Origin: Betaproteobacteria bacterium
GTDB lineage: Bacteria; Pseudomonadota; Gammaproteobacteria; Burkholderiales; SG8-41
Assembly: GCA_025353085.1 (NCBI GenBank)
Contig: JANXRI010000355.1
Coordinates: 1-5,887 of the forward strand
Length of the DNA stretch: 5,887 bases
Direction: 5' to 3'
Shown: piece by piece, positions 1 through 5,682 of the stretch
Numbering within the stretch: position 1 is the first letter of the stretch
How the letters are laid out: every line of letters starts with the position of its first letter
Notes under the pieces: model-generated
Seen by the model: the letters and a program-made list of their open reading frames with translations, nothing else
Told to the model about the DNA's origin: nothing
Databases searched by the model: none
Position numbers and translations under genes: made by a program

Positions 1-1
1 G

Positions 2-592
2 GTCGCCGCCGCTTCCGAGCTTGAACGCGTGGTGACGAACGGCATGAGCCAGTATTCACGCAACGAGCGCAATGCGAATGCCGGCATCGTGGTGGGCATC
101 ACGCCGGACGATTATCCGGAACATGCACTCGCAGGCATTGAGTTTCAGCGGCACTGGGAGTCGCGTGCGTTCGAGGCGGGCGGACGCAACTACTGCGCGC
201 CGGCACAGTTGGTCGGCGACTTCGTTGCGAACCGCGCATCGACTGCGCTTGGCACGGTGGTCCCTTCATACACGCCGGGCGTACGCATGACCGATCTGAA
301 TACTTGCATCCCTGCATACGCGGCAGACGCGATTCGCGAGGCGCTGCCCGCATTCGAAAAGCAGATCAAAGGTTTCGCGATGAACGACGCGGTGTTGACC
401 GGGGTCGAAACACGCACCTCGTCGCCGCTGCGAATCACGCGCAACGCGGCATATCAAAGCCTCAATACGCGCGGGCTTTATCCAGCCGGCGAAGGCGCCG
501 GCTACGCGGGCGGCATTCTATCTGCGGCAGTGGACGGCATCGAAGTGGCGGAGGCGATCGCACTGAATATAACGGCCGCCATCGGCGCATAA
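2..592 (+). CDS. FAD-dependent dehydrogenase (COG2509-like), C-terminal part, 5' end outside window
   Basis: The reading frame is open from base 2, before the first ATG at 29, and the residues ahead of that ATG (VAAASELERVVTNGMSQYSR) belong to the family, so this is the last 196 residues of a longer protein; relatives are roughly 530 residues. The family is annotated as NAD(P)/FAD-dependent oxidoreductases; the physiological substrate is not established and I do not assign one. Visible signatures are the segment TNGMSQYSRNERNANAGIVV near the start and, at 473-517, a glycine-rich stretch (GLYPAGEGAGYAGGI) of the type that closes the FAD site at the C-terminus of two-dinucleotide-binding-domain flavoproteins. 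The N-terminal Rossmann GxGxxG lies outside the window. No transmembrane segment is evident. It ends with TAA 28 bases before the next gene on the same strand, so co-transcription is possible. The family call rests on recalled sequence resemblance. Confidence 0.88.
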   Translation, partial: VAAASELERVVTNGMSQYSRNERNANAGIVVGITPDDYPEHALAGIEFQRHWESRAFEAGGRNYCAPAQLVGDFVANRASTALGTVVPSYTPGVRMTDLNTCIPAYAADAIREALPAFEKQIKGFAMNDAVLTGVETRTSSPLRITRNAAYQSLNTRGLYPAGEGAGYAGGILSAAVDGIEVAEAIALNITAAIGA

Positions 593-620
593 TTGGTGCA
601 TCGCACTCGAACGAATATCG

Positions 621-1352
621 ATGGAAAAAGTCCGCGTTTCAAAATTAATGTCCGAGCAGGGAATCTGCTCGCGGCGCGAGGCCGATACTTATATCGAACG
701 CGGCTGGGTGCTCGTCGATGGTGTCGCAGTGACAGAGCTTGGCACCCGCGCATTTCCGAATCAGCGCATCACGCTCACCAAGGCCGCGCAATCGCAACAA
801 CAGGCGAGCGTAACGGTACTGCTGAACAAGCCGATCGGCTTTGTATCGGGGCAAGCGGAGCAAGGTTACCGGCCGGCAATCACTTTGATTACCGCGCAGT
901 CGCACTTCAAAGGCGACCGCTCGCCGCTGCGCTTTACTCCCGTGCATTTGAAAGGGCTTGCGCCGGCGGGACGCCTCGATATCGACTCAACCGGTCTGCT
1001 GGTTCTTACGCAGGACGGCCGCATAGCAAAACAGCTAATCGGAGAAAACTCCGGCCTTGATAAGGAATATCTGGTGCGGGTCGAAGGCAGGTTGGCCTCT
1101 GAAGCACTCGCGCAACTAAATTTCGGATTGAGCCTCGACGGAGTTCCGTTGAAGCGCGCAGAGGTTAAATGGCAGAACGACGATCAGTTGCGGTTCGTGC
1201 TGCGCGAGGGCAAGAAACGCCAGATTCGCCGAATGTGCGAACTCGTCGGGCTGAAAGTTACCGGCTTGAAGCGCGTGCGCATCGGCCAAGTGCTGCTGGG
1301 CGACCTCACACAAGGCCAATGGCGTTACTTGCGCAGCGACGAACAGTTTTAG
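621..1352 (+). CDS. rluF: 23S rRNA pseudouridine synthase, RsuA/RluB/E/F family, RluF-like
   Basis: A 243-residue enzyme predicted to isomerise a uridine in 23S rRNA to pseudouridine in the cytoplasm. Residues about 4-50 form an S4 RNA-binding domain (RVSKLMSEQGICSRREADTYI). The catalytic domain follows, with LLNKPIG at 67-73 and the family motif GRLDIDSTGLLVLTQDG at 117-133, whose D120 (codon 978-980) is the expected catalytic aspartate. The C-terminal RQIRRMCELVGLKVTGLKRVRI block is typical of RluF, which modifies U2604 in E. coli. Compared with E. coli RluF as I recall it, there is a longer insert before the catalytic motif (about residues 80-115, ending in HLKGLAPAGRLD), which I believe is usual in betaproteobacterial relatives. 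Family membership is firm; the exact target uridine, and so the symbol, is less so. The ATG at 621 is chosen because it places the S4 domain directly at the N-terminus. No strong Shine-Dalgarno precedes it, so translation may depend on the gene just upstream. Confidence 0.9.
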   Translation: MEKVRVSKLMSEQGICSRREADTYIERGWVLVDGVAVTELGTRAFPNQRITLTKAAQSQQQASVTVLLNKPIGFVSGQAEQGYRPAITLITAQSHFKGDRSPLRFTPVHLKGLAPAGRLDIDSTGLLVLTQDGRIAKQLIGENSGLDKEYLVRVEGRLASEALAQLNFGLSLDGVPLKRAEVKWQNDDQLRFVLREGKKRQIRRMCELVGLKVTGLKRVRIGQVLLGDLTQGQWRYLRSDEQF

Positions 1353-1360
1353 GCTGTCCT

Positions 1361-1388
1361 CCACGCGACAGGTCGCGTGGCGCTTTTT
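1361..1388 (+). terminator. Intrinsic terminator after the RluF-like gene
   Basis: A perfect 8-bp stem (CCACGCGA at 1361-1368 with TCGCGTGG at 1373-1380) encloses a 4-base loop. CGC and then five T residues (1384-1388) follow on the plus strand, starting 8 bases after the stop codon. The T run supports termination only of plus-strand transcription. The converging tRNA transcript would form the same hairpin but without a U tract after it. Confidence 0.85.
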
Positions 1389-1421
1389 AACCGGCCGTCA
1401 ACGCACGGCGCGCTGAAAAGA

Positions 1422-1497
1422 TGGGGTGGCCTACGGGGCTTGAACCCGTGACCCTTGGAATCACAATCCAATGCTCTACCAGCTGAGCTAAGGCCAC
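1422..1497 (-). tRNA. tRNA-His (anticodon GTG)
   Basis: The minus strand folds as a complete cloverleaf. The acceptor is GTGGCCT paired with AGGCCAC, the D stem is GCTC/GAGC, and the anticodon arm is TTGGA-TTGTGAT-TCCAA with GTG at positions 34-36; a T arm with TTCGAAC follows. The discriminator is C73 (base 1425) and CCA is encoded (1424-1422). The base before the acceptor (1498) gives G-1, able to pair with C73, the histidine identity element recognised by HisRS. It is the last tRNA of a three-gene minus-strand cluster. Confidence 0.97.
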
Positions 1498-1525
1498 CAT
1501 TGAAACGTTGCGACACGGCTGTATT

Positions 1526-1602
1526 TGGTGCGCCCGGCGGGACTTGAACCCACAACCCCCGGCTTAGAAGGCCGGTGCTCTATCCGATTGAGCTACGGGC
1601 AC
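1526..1602 (-). tRNA. tRNA-Arg (anticodon TCT)
   Basis: A full 77-base cloverleaf on the minus strand. The acceptor GTGCCCG pairs with CGGGCGC, with a T-G wobble at the second pair. The D stem is GCTC/GAGC and the anticodon arm is CCGGC-CTTCTAA-GCCGG, giving anticodon TCT, which reads AGA (and AGG by wobble). Discriminator A and CCA are encoded. It is the middle gene of the cluster, 19 bases upstream of the His gene's acceptor pair 1 (17 between it and tRNA-Pro's CCA is not the case; the gap to tRNA-Pro is 1603-1621). Confidence 0.97.
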
Positions 1603-1621
1603 TTCCGCGGACACCCAAATA

Positions 1622-1698
1622 TGGTCGGGGTGGAGAGATTTGAACTCCCGACATCCTGGTCCCAAACCAGGCGCGCTACCAGGCTACGCTACACCCCG
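1622..1698 (-). tRNA. tRNA-Pro (anticodon TGG)
   Basis: A full 77-base cloverleaf on the minus strand. The acceptor is CGGGGTG with CACCCCG, the D arm contains CCTGGTAGCGC, and the anticodon arm is CCTGG-TTTGGGA-CCAGG with anticodon TGG; the T arm contains TTCAAAT. CCA is encoded. C1 of the acceptor pairs with G72, a bacterial tRNA-Pro feature. It is the first gene of the Pro-Arg-His cluster, about 60 bases downstream of the predicted promoter. The E. coli argX-hisR-leuT-proM operon has a similar composition. Confidence 0.97.
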
Positions 1699-1766
1699 AA
1701 TAAAAACCGTAATAACTACAATTCCGCTGATCCTAATGCGACGTTACGCCGCATCTAAAGGCGCGT

Positions 1767-1795
1767 AATATACCCCCACCGCGCGCAAGGGGCAA
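1767..1795 (-). promoter_or_regulatory. Sigma70-type promoter of the tRNA operon, with GC-rich discriminator
   Basis: On the minus strand, TTGCCC (1795-1790) is followed by exactly 17 bases and then TATATT (1772-1767). The bases after the -10 read ACGCGCC (1766-1760), a GC-rich discriminator. Transcription would start near 1760 and give a leader of about 60 bases before tRNA-Pro. GC-rich discriminators are a known feature of stable-RNA promoters inhibited by ppGpp with DksA; that this promoter behaves so is inference. Confidence 0.7.
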
Positions 1796-1831
1796 TGTAA
1801 AACGATTGAAACGCGCAGCGGAACGCGCGAC

Positions 1832-1860
1832 TTGCCGATCCCCGCTATTCCTGCTATAAA
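1832..1860 (+). promoter_or_regulatory. Sigma70-type promoter of dksA, extended -10
   Basis: TTGCCG (1832-1837), a 17-base spacer and TATAAA (1855-1860) lie on the plus strand, with TG at 1852-1853 making an extended -10 (TGCTATAAA). Start would be near 1867, about 26 bases before the dksA ATG. It is divergent from the tRNA promoter; the two -35 elements are 36 bases apart. Confidence 0.65.
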
Positions 1861-1892
1861 ACGCACCATTTTTCAACCATCGGAAAAGTCTC

Positions 1893-2315
1893 ATGTCAGC
1901 AGATTTGCACAAGCCGCACCAGCCTTACAAGCCAAAAGCGCGTGAAGAGTATATGAATTCGAAACAGCTCGCGCACTTCAGAAGCATACTGGCAGAGATG
2001 AAGAAGGGGCTGTCGCAGGACATCGACCGCACGGTTCATACCATGCAGGACGAAGCGACCATCTTCGCCGATCCGAACGACCGCGCAAGTCAGGAATCCG
2101 ATATGTCGCTCGAGCTCCGGAATCGCGACCGCGAACGCAAGCTGATCAAAAAAATTGACGAGACCATCACCAAAATCGACGCCGGCGAATACGGTTACTG
2201 CGACAGTTGCGGCGTTGAAATCGGCTTGAAACGTCTGGAAGCCCGCCCTACCGCGTCCCTGTGCATCGATTGCAAGACGCTCGATGAATTGAGAGAAAAA
2301 CAAGTCGCCAAGTAA
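1893..2315 (+). CDS. dksA: RNA polymerase-binding transcription factor DksA
   Basis: A 140-residue DksA, which enters the RNA polymerase secondary channel and with ppGpp represses stable-RNA promoters and activates biosynthetic ones. The coiled coil spans about residues 25-98. Its tip carries FADPNDRASQ, with D60 and D63 matching the essential E. coli D71 and D74. LELRNRDRERKLIKKI follows. A four-cysteine zinc finger (C103, C106, C124, C127) lies in GYCDSCGVEIG...LCIDCKTL, and the C-terminal helix ends ELREKQVAK. The start at 1893 is preferred over the internal ATG at 1953 because the segment leading to REEYMNSKQLAHF is conserved in proteobacterial DksA. It also has a GGAAAA stretch at 1882-1887 as a weak ribosome site. 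E. coli DksA has 151 residues; the N-terminal tail here is 11 shorter. The gene stands alone between its own promoter and a terminator. All key residues are present. Confidence 0.97.
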   Translation: MSADLHKPHQPYKPKAREEYMNSKQLAHFRSILAEMKKGLSQDIDRTVHTMQDEATIFADPNDRASQESDMSLELRNRDRERKLIKKIDETITKIDAGEYGYCDSCGVEIGLKRLEARPTASLCIDCKTLDELREKQVAK

Positions 2316-2412
2316 CGGCTTCGGACCTTTTATCGGGCACGCCCGGCCTAGTTTCTCGAACGTTGTGCGGGATCAGAAGCAGTAATGCAAATAATCGCTC
2401 AGCAGCTAAATG

Positions 2413-2441
2413 AAAAAGGGCAGCCACAGGCTGCCCTTTTT
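2413..2441. terminator. Bidirectional intrinsic terminator between dksA and pnp
   Basis: A perfect 8-bp GC-rich stem (GGGCAGCC 2418-2425, GGCTGCCC 2429-2436) with loop ACA is flanked by five A (2413-2417) and five T (2437-2441). It therefore has a U tract in either direction and can end both dksA (98 bases downstream of its stop) and the converging pnp (18 bases after its stop). The bases between the dksA stop and this stem (2316-2412) show no gene. Confidence 0.93.
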
Positions 2442-2458
2442 GTTTGACGTAATGCTCT

Positions 2459-4585
2459 TTACTGTACTGTTTGCGGCTCCGGCTGCGGCTGCGCGTGCGT
2501 TTCTGCTGCGGCGGCTTTCATGCTCAAGCGCAGGCGGCCCTTCTCGTCCGCCTCGATGACTTTGACGCGCACTTGCTGGCCTTCTTTTAAATGGTCGGCA
2601 ACGGCATTCACGCGCTCATTGGCGATCTGCGAAATGTGCAGCAAGCCGTCTTTACCTGGCAACACGCTGACAATTGCGCCAAAGTCGAGCAGCTTGAGCA
2701 CGGTGCCGTCGTATATGCGTCCGACTTCAACGTCGGCGGTGATCTCTTCGATCCGCCGACGCGCAAGTTCGCCGCCTTCTGACGAGACACACGCAATCGT
2801 GACAGTGCCATCGTCCGAGATATCGATCGACGTGCCCGTCTCTTCAGTCAGCGCACGTATGACCGCGCCGCCTTTGCCGATTACGTCGCGGATTTTTTCC
2901 GGTTTTATTTTTATCGTGATCATGCGAGGTGCATAGGCCGAAAGCTCGGTGCGTGGCGTTTCAAGCGCAGTTTTCATTTTATCGAGAATATGAATACGGC
3001 CTTCACGCGCCTGCACCAGCGCCGCATGCATGATTTCTTTGGTGATGCCGGTGATCTTGATGTCCATCTGTAACGCGGTAATGCCTTTTTCGGTGCCGGC
3101 AACCTTGAAGTCCATGTCGCCGAGGTGATCTTCGTCACCCAGGATGTCGGAGAGCACGGCAAAGCGGTTGCCTTCCTTGATGAGCCCCATCGCGATCCCT
3201 GCAACATGCGCCTTTAAAGGAACGCCCGCATCCATTAACGCGAGACAACCGCCGCATACTGATGCCATCGAGCTCGAACCGTTGGATTCGGTTATCTCTG
3301 AAACCAATCGCATGGAATAGCCAAACTCTTCCGCCGAAGGCAGCACCGCGAGCAACGCGCGTTTCGCGAGCCGGCCATGACCGATCTCCCGACGTTTCGG
3401 GGAACCCACACGGCCGGTCTCACCGGTCGCGTAGGGAGGCATGTTGTAGTGAAGCATAAAACGGTCGGTATATTCGCCCATCAGTGCATCGATGCGCTGC
3501 TCGTCACGCGAAGTGCCAAGCGTCGCCACTACCAACGCCTGCGTTTCACCGCGCGTAAACAGCGACGAACCATGCGCACGCGGCAGCACGCTGGAGCGGA
3601 TCGAAATCGGACGCACGGTGCGGGTGTCGCGACCATCGATGCGCGGCTCTCCATTCAAAATCTGCCCGCGCACAATCTTCGATTCAAGCGCAAAACAAAT
3701 TTCTTTGACCGCGTTGCCATCGGGACCGCCCTCCTTGCCCACGCCGACTTCGTCGAATATGCGGCGCCAAATATTATCGATCGCTTCCGAGCGCGCTTGC
3801 TTCTGCTTCATTTGAAACGCAGCGTTAAGGTCACTCTCCGAAAGTTCTGCGATGCGCGCTGCCAACGCTTCGTCCTTGGCGGGCGGCGCCCAGTCCCAAA
3901 CCGGGTTGTTCACTTCATCAGCAAGCTGGTTGATTGCATCGATAATCACCTGCATCTGCTCGTGACCGAATACAACGGCGCCCAACATCACATCTTCGGA
4001 CAACTCGTGCGCTTCTGATTCAACCATGAGTACCGCTTGCTGCGTACCAGCAACGACCAGGTTGAGCTGACTGGTTTTGAGTTCGGTAGCGGTCGGATTC
4101 AGCACATACTGACCGTCGGCATAGCCAACGCGCGCAGCGCCGATAGGGCCATTGAAAGGAATGCCCGAGACGGCGAGCGCCGCGGAAGTACCAATCATCG
4201 CCGGTATATCGGAATCCACCTCGTTGTTCGACGACATGACAGTGGCCACGACTTGCACTTCGTTGTAGTAACCATCGGGAAACAAGGGCCGGATAGGGCG
4301 GTCAATCAGGCGCGAAGTCAGAATTTCTTTTTCCGACGGACGCCCTTCGCGCTTGAAAAAGCCGCCTGGAATTTTTCCGGCGGCATAGGTGCGCTCCTGA
4401 TAATCGACGGTCAGCGGCAGAAAATCCTTGGCCGCATCGGCGGACTTCTTGCCCACCACGGTCACCAACACTACCGTGTCTTCGACGCTCACCATGACGG
4501 CACCGCTGGCTTGGCGCGCGATCTCGCCGGTTTCGAGCGTCACCTTATGACGCCCCCACATGATTGTTTTCTTGATTGGGCTCAC
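2459..4585 (-). CDS. pnp: Polyribonucleotide nucleotidyltransferase (PNPase)
   Basis: A 708-residue PNPase, the phosphorolytic 3'-5' exoribonuclease that degrades RNA to nucleoside diphosphates, acts as a trimer and often joins the RNase E degradosome. The first RNase PH domain (about 10-145) includes FFKREGRPSEKE at 76-87. A helical linker spans about 240-310, and the second RNase PH domain (about 315-545) has ESNGSSSM and the catalytic DEDHLGDMDFK (D486, D492, K494 in the E. coli numbering, which coincides here). The KH domain has the GxxG loop VIGKGG at 568-573, and an S1 domain spans about 620-690. A short low-complexity Gln/Pro tail ends the protein. All catalytic residues are present and the length is normal. 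The start is GTG (4585): it gives the family N-terminus MSPIKK and has AAAAGGA (4599-4593) seven bases ahead. An ATG at residue 9 would cut into the conserved start. It lies downstream of rpsO, as in most proteobacteria. Confidence 0.98.
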   Translation of the reverse strand: MSPIKKTIMWGRHKVTLETGEIARQASGAVMVSVEDTVVLVTVVGKKSADAAKDFLPLTVDYQERTYAAGKIPGGFFKREGRPSEKEILTSRLIDRPIRPLFPDGYYNEVQVVATVMSSNNEVDSDIPAMIGTSAALAVSGIPFNGPIGAARVGYADGQYVLNPTATELKTSQLNLVVAGTQQAVLMVESEAHELSEDVMLGAVVFGHEQMQVIIDAINQLADEVNNPVWDWAPPAKDEALAARIAELSESDLNAAFQMKQKQARSEAIDNIWRRIFDEVGVGKEGGPDGNAVKEICFALESKIVRGQILNGEPRIDGRDTRTVRPISIRSSVLPRAHGSSLFTRGETQALVVATLGTSRDEQRIDALMGEYTDRFMLHYNMPPYATGETGRVGSPKRREIGHGRLAKRALLAVLPSAEEFGYSMRLVSEITESNGSSSMASVCGGCLALMDAGVPLKAHVAGIAMGLIKEGNRFAVLSDILGDEDHLGDMDFKVAGTEKGITALQMDIKITGITKEIMHAALVQAREGRIHILDKMKTALETPRTELSAYAPRMITIKIKPEKIRDVIGKGGAVIRALTEETGTSIDISDDGTVTIACVSSEGGELARRRIEEITADVEVGRIYDGTVLKLLDFGAIVSVLPGKDGLLHISQIANERVNAVADHLKEGQQVRVKVIEADEKGRLRLSMKAAAAETHAQPQPEPQTVQ

Positions 4586-4592
4586 TGTCTTA

Positions 4593-4599
4593 TCCTTTT
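4593..4599 (-). promoter_or_regulatory. Ribosome binding site that fixes the pnp GTG start
   Basis: AAAAGGA on the minus strand is separated by seven bases (TAAGACA) from GTG at 4585-4583. This spacing supports GTG initiation over the ATG at 4561-4559. Confidence 0.75.
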
Positions 4600-4666
4600 A
4601 TGCCACGTTTGGCCGCACGTCGCGGCGCGGACTTGCGATCTGAAAATACAGGCGCTGATGTAACAA

Positions 4667-4694
4667 GCCTGTTGCAAAATACTCTGCAACAGGC
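4667..4694 (-). repeat. 10-bp inverted repeat in the pnp leader (hairpin)
   Basis: GCCTGTTGCA (4667-4676) and TGCAACAGGC (4685-4694) are perfect inverted copies around an 8-base loop. In the minus-strand transcript the stem lies about 80 bases before the pnp start and is followed only by TTGTTAC, too poor in U for a convincing terminator. In E. coli the pnp leader contains an RNase III-cleaved stem used in PNPase autoregulation; a similar role here is possible but unproven. Confidence 0.7.
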
Positions 4695-4701
4695 CACGTT
4701 C

Positions 4702-4730
4702 AGGGGAGTATGAGGGAATTTGTCCCCTCA
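4702..4730 (-). repeat. Overlapping alternative hairpins in the rpsO-pnp spacer
   Basis: Two 6-bp pairings compete. TGAGGG (4711-4716) can pair with CCCTCA (4725-4730), and AGGGGA (4702-4707) with TCCCCT (4723-4728). They share 4725-4728, so only one can form at a time. The pairing is seen directly; any switching role is inference. Confidence 0.5.
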
Positions 4731-4750
4731 TTTTCTGACAACCGCCAGAC

Positions 4751-4784
4751 ATGGCCGTCCTGGACGCAATGCCTGGCCGGCCAT
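4751..4784 (-). repeat. 7-bp inverted repeat in the rpsO-pnp spacer
   Basis: ATGGCCG (4751-4757) matches CGGCCAT (4778-4784) around a 20-base loop. An alternative small hairpin CGTCC/GGACG (4756-4760/4762-4766) is too tight to be stable. It is one of four inverted repeats in a spacer that otherwise holds no gene; no function is assigned. Confidence 0.4.
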
Positions 4785-4804
4785 TCATGCAACTGCAATA
4801 GCTA

Positions 4805-4820
4805 CCACCGGTGACGGTGG
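4805..4820 (-). terminator. Hairpin just after the rpsO stop, possible leaky terminator or 3' stabiliser
   Basis: CCACCG (4805-4810) and CGGTGG (4815-4820) form a 6-bp stem with a 4-base loop, beginning two bases after the rpsO stop codon on the minus strand. The bases that follow (TAGCTATTGC) lack a U run, so complete termination is unlikely. E. coli also has a partial terminator hairpin between rpsO and pnp that lets some transcripts continue into pnp; this may be the counterpart. Confidence 0.45.
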
Positions 4821-4822
4821 AA

Positions 4823-5092
4823 TCACTTGCGCAGACCGAGGCGATCGATCAGGGCGCGGTAACTTTCAACGTTTGAACGTTTCAGATAATCGAGCAACTT
4901 GCGCCGTTGGCTCACCATGCGCAGCAAGCCGCGGCGCGAGTGATGGTCCTTGACGTGCACTTTAAAATGTTCCGTCAATTCAGTAATCCGGGCCGACAGC
5001 AATGCAACCTGGACTTCCGGCGAACCGGTATCGGACTGTTTGCGTTGGTAGTCTTTAACAATTTGCGCTTTTTGCGCGCCGCTCGTTGGCAT
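4823..5092 (-). CDS. rpsO: 30S ribosomal protein S15
   Basis: An 89-residue S15, which binds the central domain of 16S rRNA early in 30S assembly and contributes to an intersubunit bridge. The family core is intact: DTGSPEVQVALL from residue 21, the HVKDHHSRRGLLRMVSQRRK block at 46-65, and the C-terminal LIDRLGLRK. The start is set at ATG 5092, not at the in-frame TTG at 5110. ATG gives exactly the usual 89 residues, and GGAG (5102-5099) sits six bases ahead of it. A candidate promoter at 5119-5148 lies just upstream, so the gene can be expressed even though truB beside it is broken. pnp follows after a 237-base structured spacer and may be partly co-transcribed. S15 represses its own translation in E. 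coli through a leader pseudoknot; with a predicted leader of only about 20 bases, that exact mechanism is not evident here. Confidence 0.98.
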   Translation of the reverse strand: MPTSGAQKAQIVKDYQRKQSDTGSPEVQVALLSARITELTEHFKVHVKDHHSRRGLLRMVSQRRKLLDYLKRSNVESYRALIDRLGLRK

Positions 5093-5098
5093 ACTATT

Positions 5099-5102
5099 CT
5101 CC
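5099..5102 (-). promoter_or_regulatory. Shine-Dalgarno of rpsO that fixes its start
   Basis: GGAG on the minus strand lies six bases from ATG 5092. The same bases would be inside the coding region if TTG 5110 were used, so the shorter 89-residue product is favoured. Confidence 0.8.
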
Positions 5103-5118
5103 GCTTGCAAAGTCCGCT

Positions 5119-5148
5119 ATTGTACCTCGTAACTCACGGCTTTCTCAA
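5119..5148 (-). promoter_or_regulatory. Candidate sigma70 promoter of rpsO
   Basis: On the minus strand TTGAGA (5148-5143) is followed by 18 bases and TACAAT (5124-5119), five of six matches to the -10 consensus. Start would be near 5112, about 20 bases before the rpsO ATG. The element lies wholly in the spacer between the truB stop and rpsO. The spacer length is one base over the optimum. Confidence 0.55.
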
Positions 5149-5166
5149 GCAATTTGAGGACCTTGG

Positions 5167-5682
5167 CTAGCGGGCTAGCGCAGTTGACGGAACGCCGGTT
5201 GTGGCGACCAGTCGCTTCGGCCGCAAACATCCGCCTTGCCGTAGCTCTCCCAAGCCAAGAAACTGTCGTTCCGGCCCATATAAACGCACCAAGCCGATTT
5301 TCGCGGCATCATTCACCGATGCTGCTTGACCGCGCAATATCCGCCATGCGGACTCCGCATCGAGCGCGAGCGCGGGTAGTCCAGACGAAAGGCAATCGAC
5401 CGGCAGCAATGTGGCCATTCGCTGGAACTCAGCAAATCCTTCCACCGCCGTAAGCGTCACTGCTCTTGCCAGGTCAAACTCACCGACGCGCGTCCGGCGT
5501 AGGCCAGCGAGCGTTGCGCCGCAACCCAGTGCGCTGCCAATGTCTTCGGCAAGAACCCGAATGTAAGTGCCTTTGCTGCAACTGACGTCAATCTTTAGCT
5601 TGTCAGCTGTGAACTCAAGCAACGCCATCGAATGAATGGTAATGCTGCGTGGCGCACGCTCGACCGTTACGCCGGCGCGCTC
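5167..5682 (-). CDS. truB: tRNA pseudouridine-55 synthase TruB, C-terminal fragment (5' part missing)
   Basis: The frame encodes about 171 residues matching the second half of TruB, which makes pseudouridine 55 in the T loop of tRNAs. It starts at RAGVTVERAPRSITIHSM, which precedes the first in-frame ATG (5628). It includes the active-site segment CSKGTYIRVLAEDIGSALGCG and ends in the PUA-like domain (FLGLGE...GCLRPKRLVAT). Against the roughly 305-314 residues of full TruB, about the first 140 are absent, including the catalytic aspartate (D48 in E. coli). Upstream the frame meets TAA at 5685-5683, inside sequence that codes for another protein on the opposite strand. The piece cannot be an active synthase as it stands. 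It is either a pseudogene remnant or a gene cut by an assembly join. No ribosome site precedes the ATG at 5628. The position ahead of rpsO-pnp is the normal one for truB. Confidence 0.9.
   Translation of the reverse strand, partial: ERAGVTVERAPRSITIHSMALLEFTADKLKIDVSCSKGTYIRVLAEDIGSALGCGATLAGLRRTRVGEFDLARAVTLTAVEGFAEFQRMATLLPVDCLSSGLPALALDAESAWRILRGQAASVNDAAKIGLVRLYGPERQFLGLGELRQGGCLRPKRLVATTGVPSTALAR

Noticed and set aside
1525..1758. Plus-strand 77-residue open frame beginning MVRPAGLEPTTPGLE
   Set aside because: It is the antisense of the tRNA-Arg and tRNA-Pro genes; such frames are a well-known false annotation. The minus-strand 1349-1555 frame is likewise a tRNA-His read-through.
3377..4663. 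Long plus-strand open frames (213 and 208 residues) opposite pnp
   Set aside because: They lie antisense to an intact, well-conserved PNPase, have no recognisable domain, and reflect codon bias on the other strand.
4667..4694. The 10-bp inverted repeat as an intrinsic terminator of rpsO
   Set aside because: The stem is good but the following bases (TTGTTACATC) are not a U tract; I keep it as a hairpin without naming it a terminator.
4586..4740. A separate pnp promoter in the rpsO-pnp spacer
   Set aside because: No pair of -35 and -10 hexamers with 16-18 spacing was convincing; the best TTGCAG with TGTTAC is too weak to list.
5093..5110. Longer rpsO start at TTG 5110 (95 residues)
   Set aside because: The ATG at 5092 has a well-spaced GGAG and gives the usual 89 residues; the six extra residues are not a family feature.
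5632..5679. ATG 5632 as start of the HAMP protein
   Set aside because: These codons are the reverse complement of conserved TruB residues, and no ribosome site precedes them, so the open frame there is chance.
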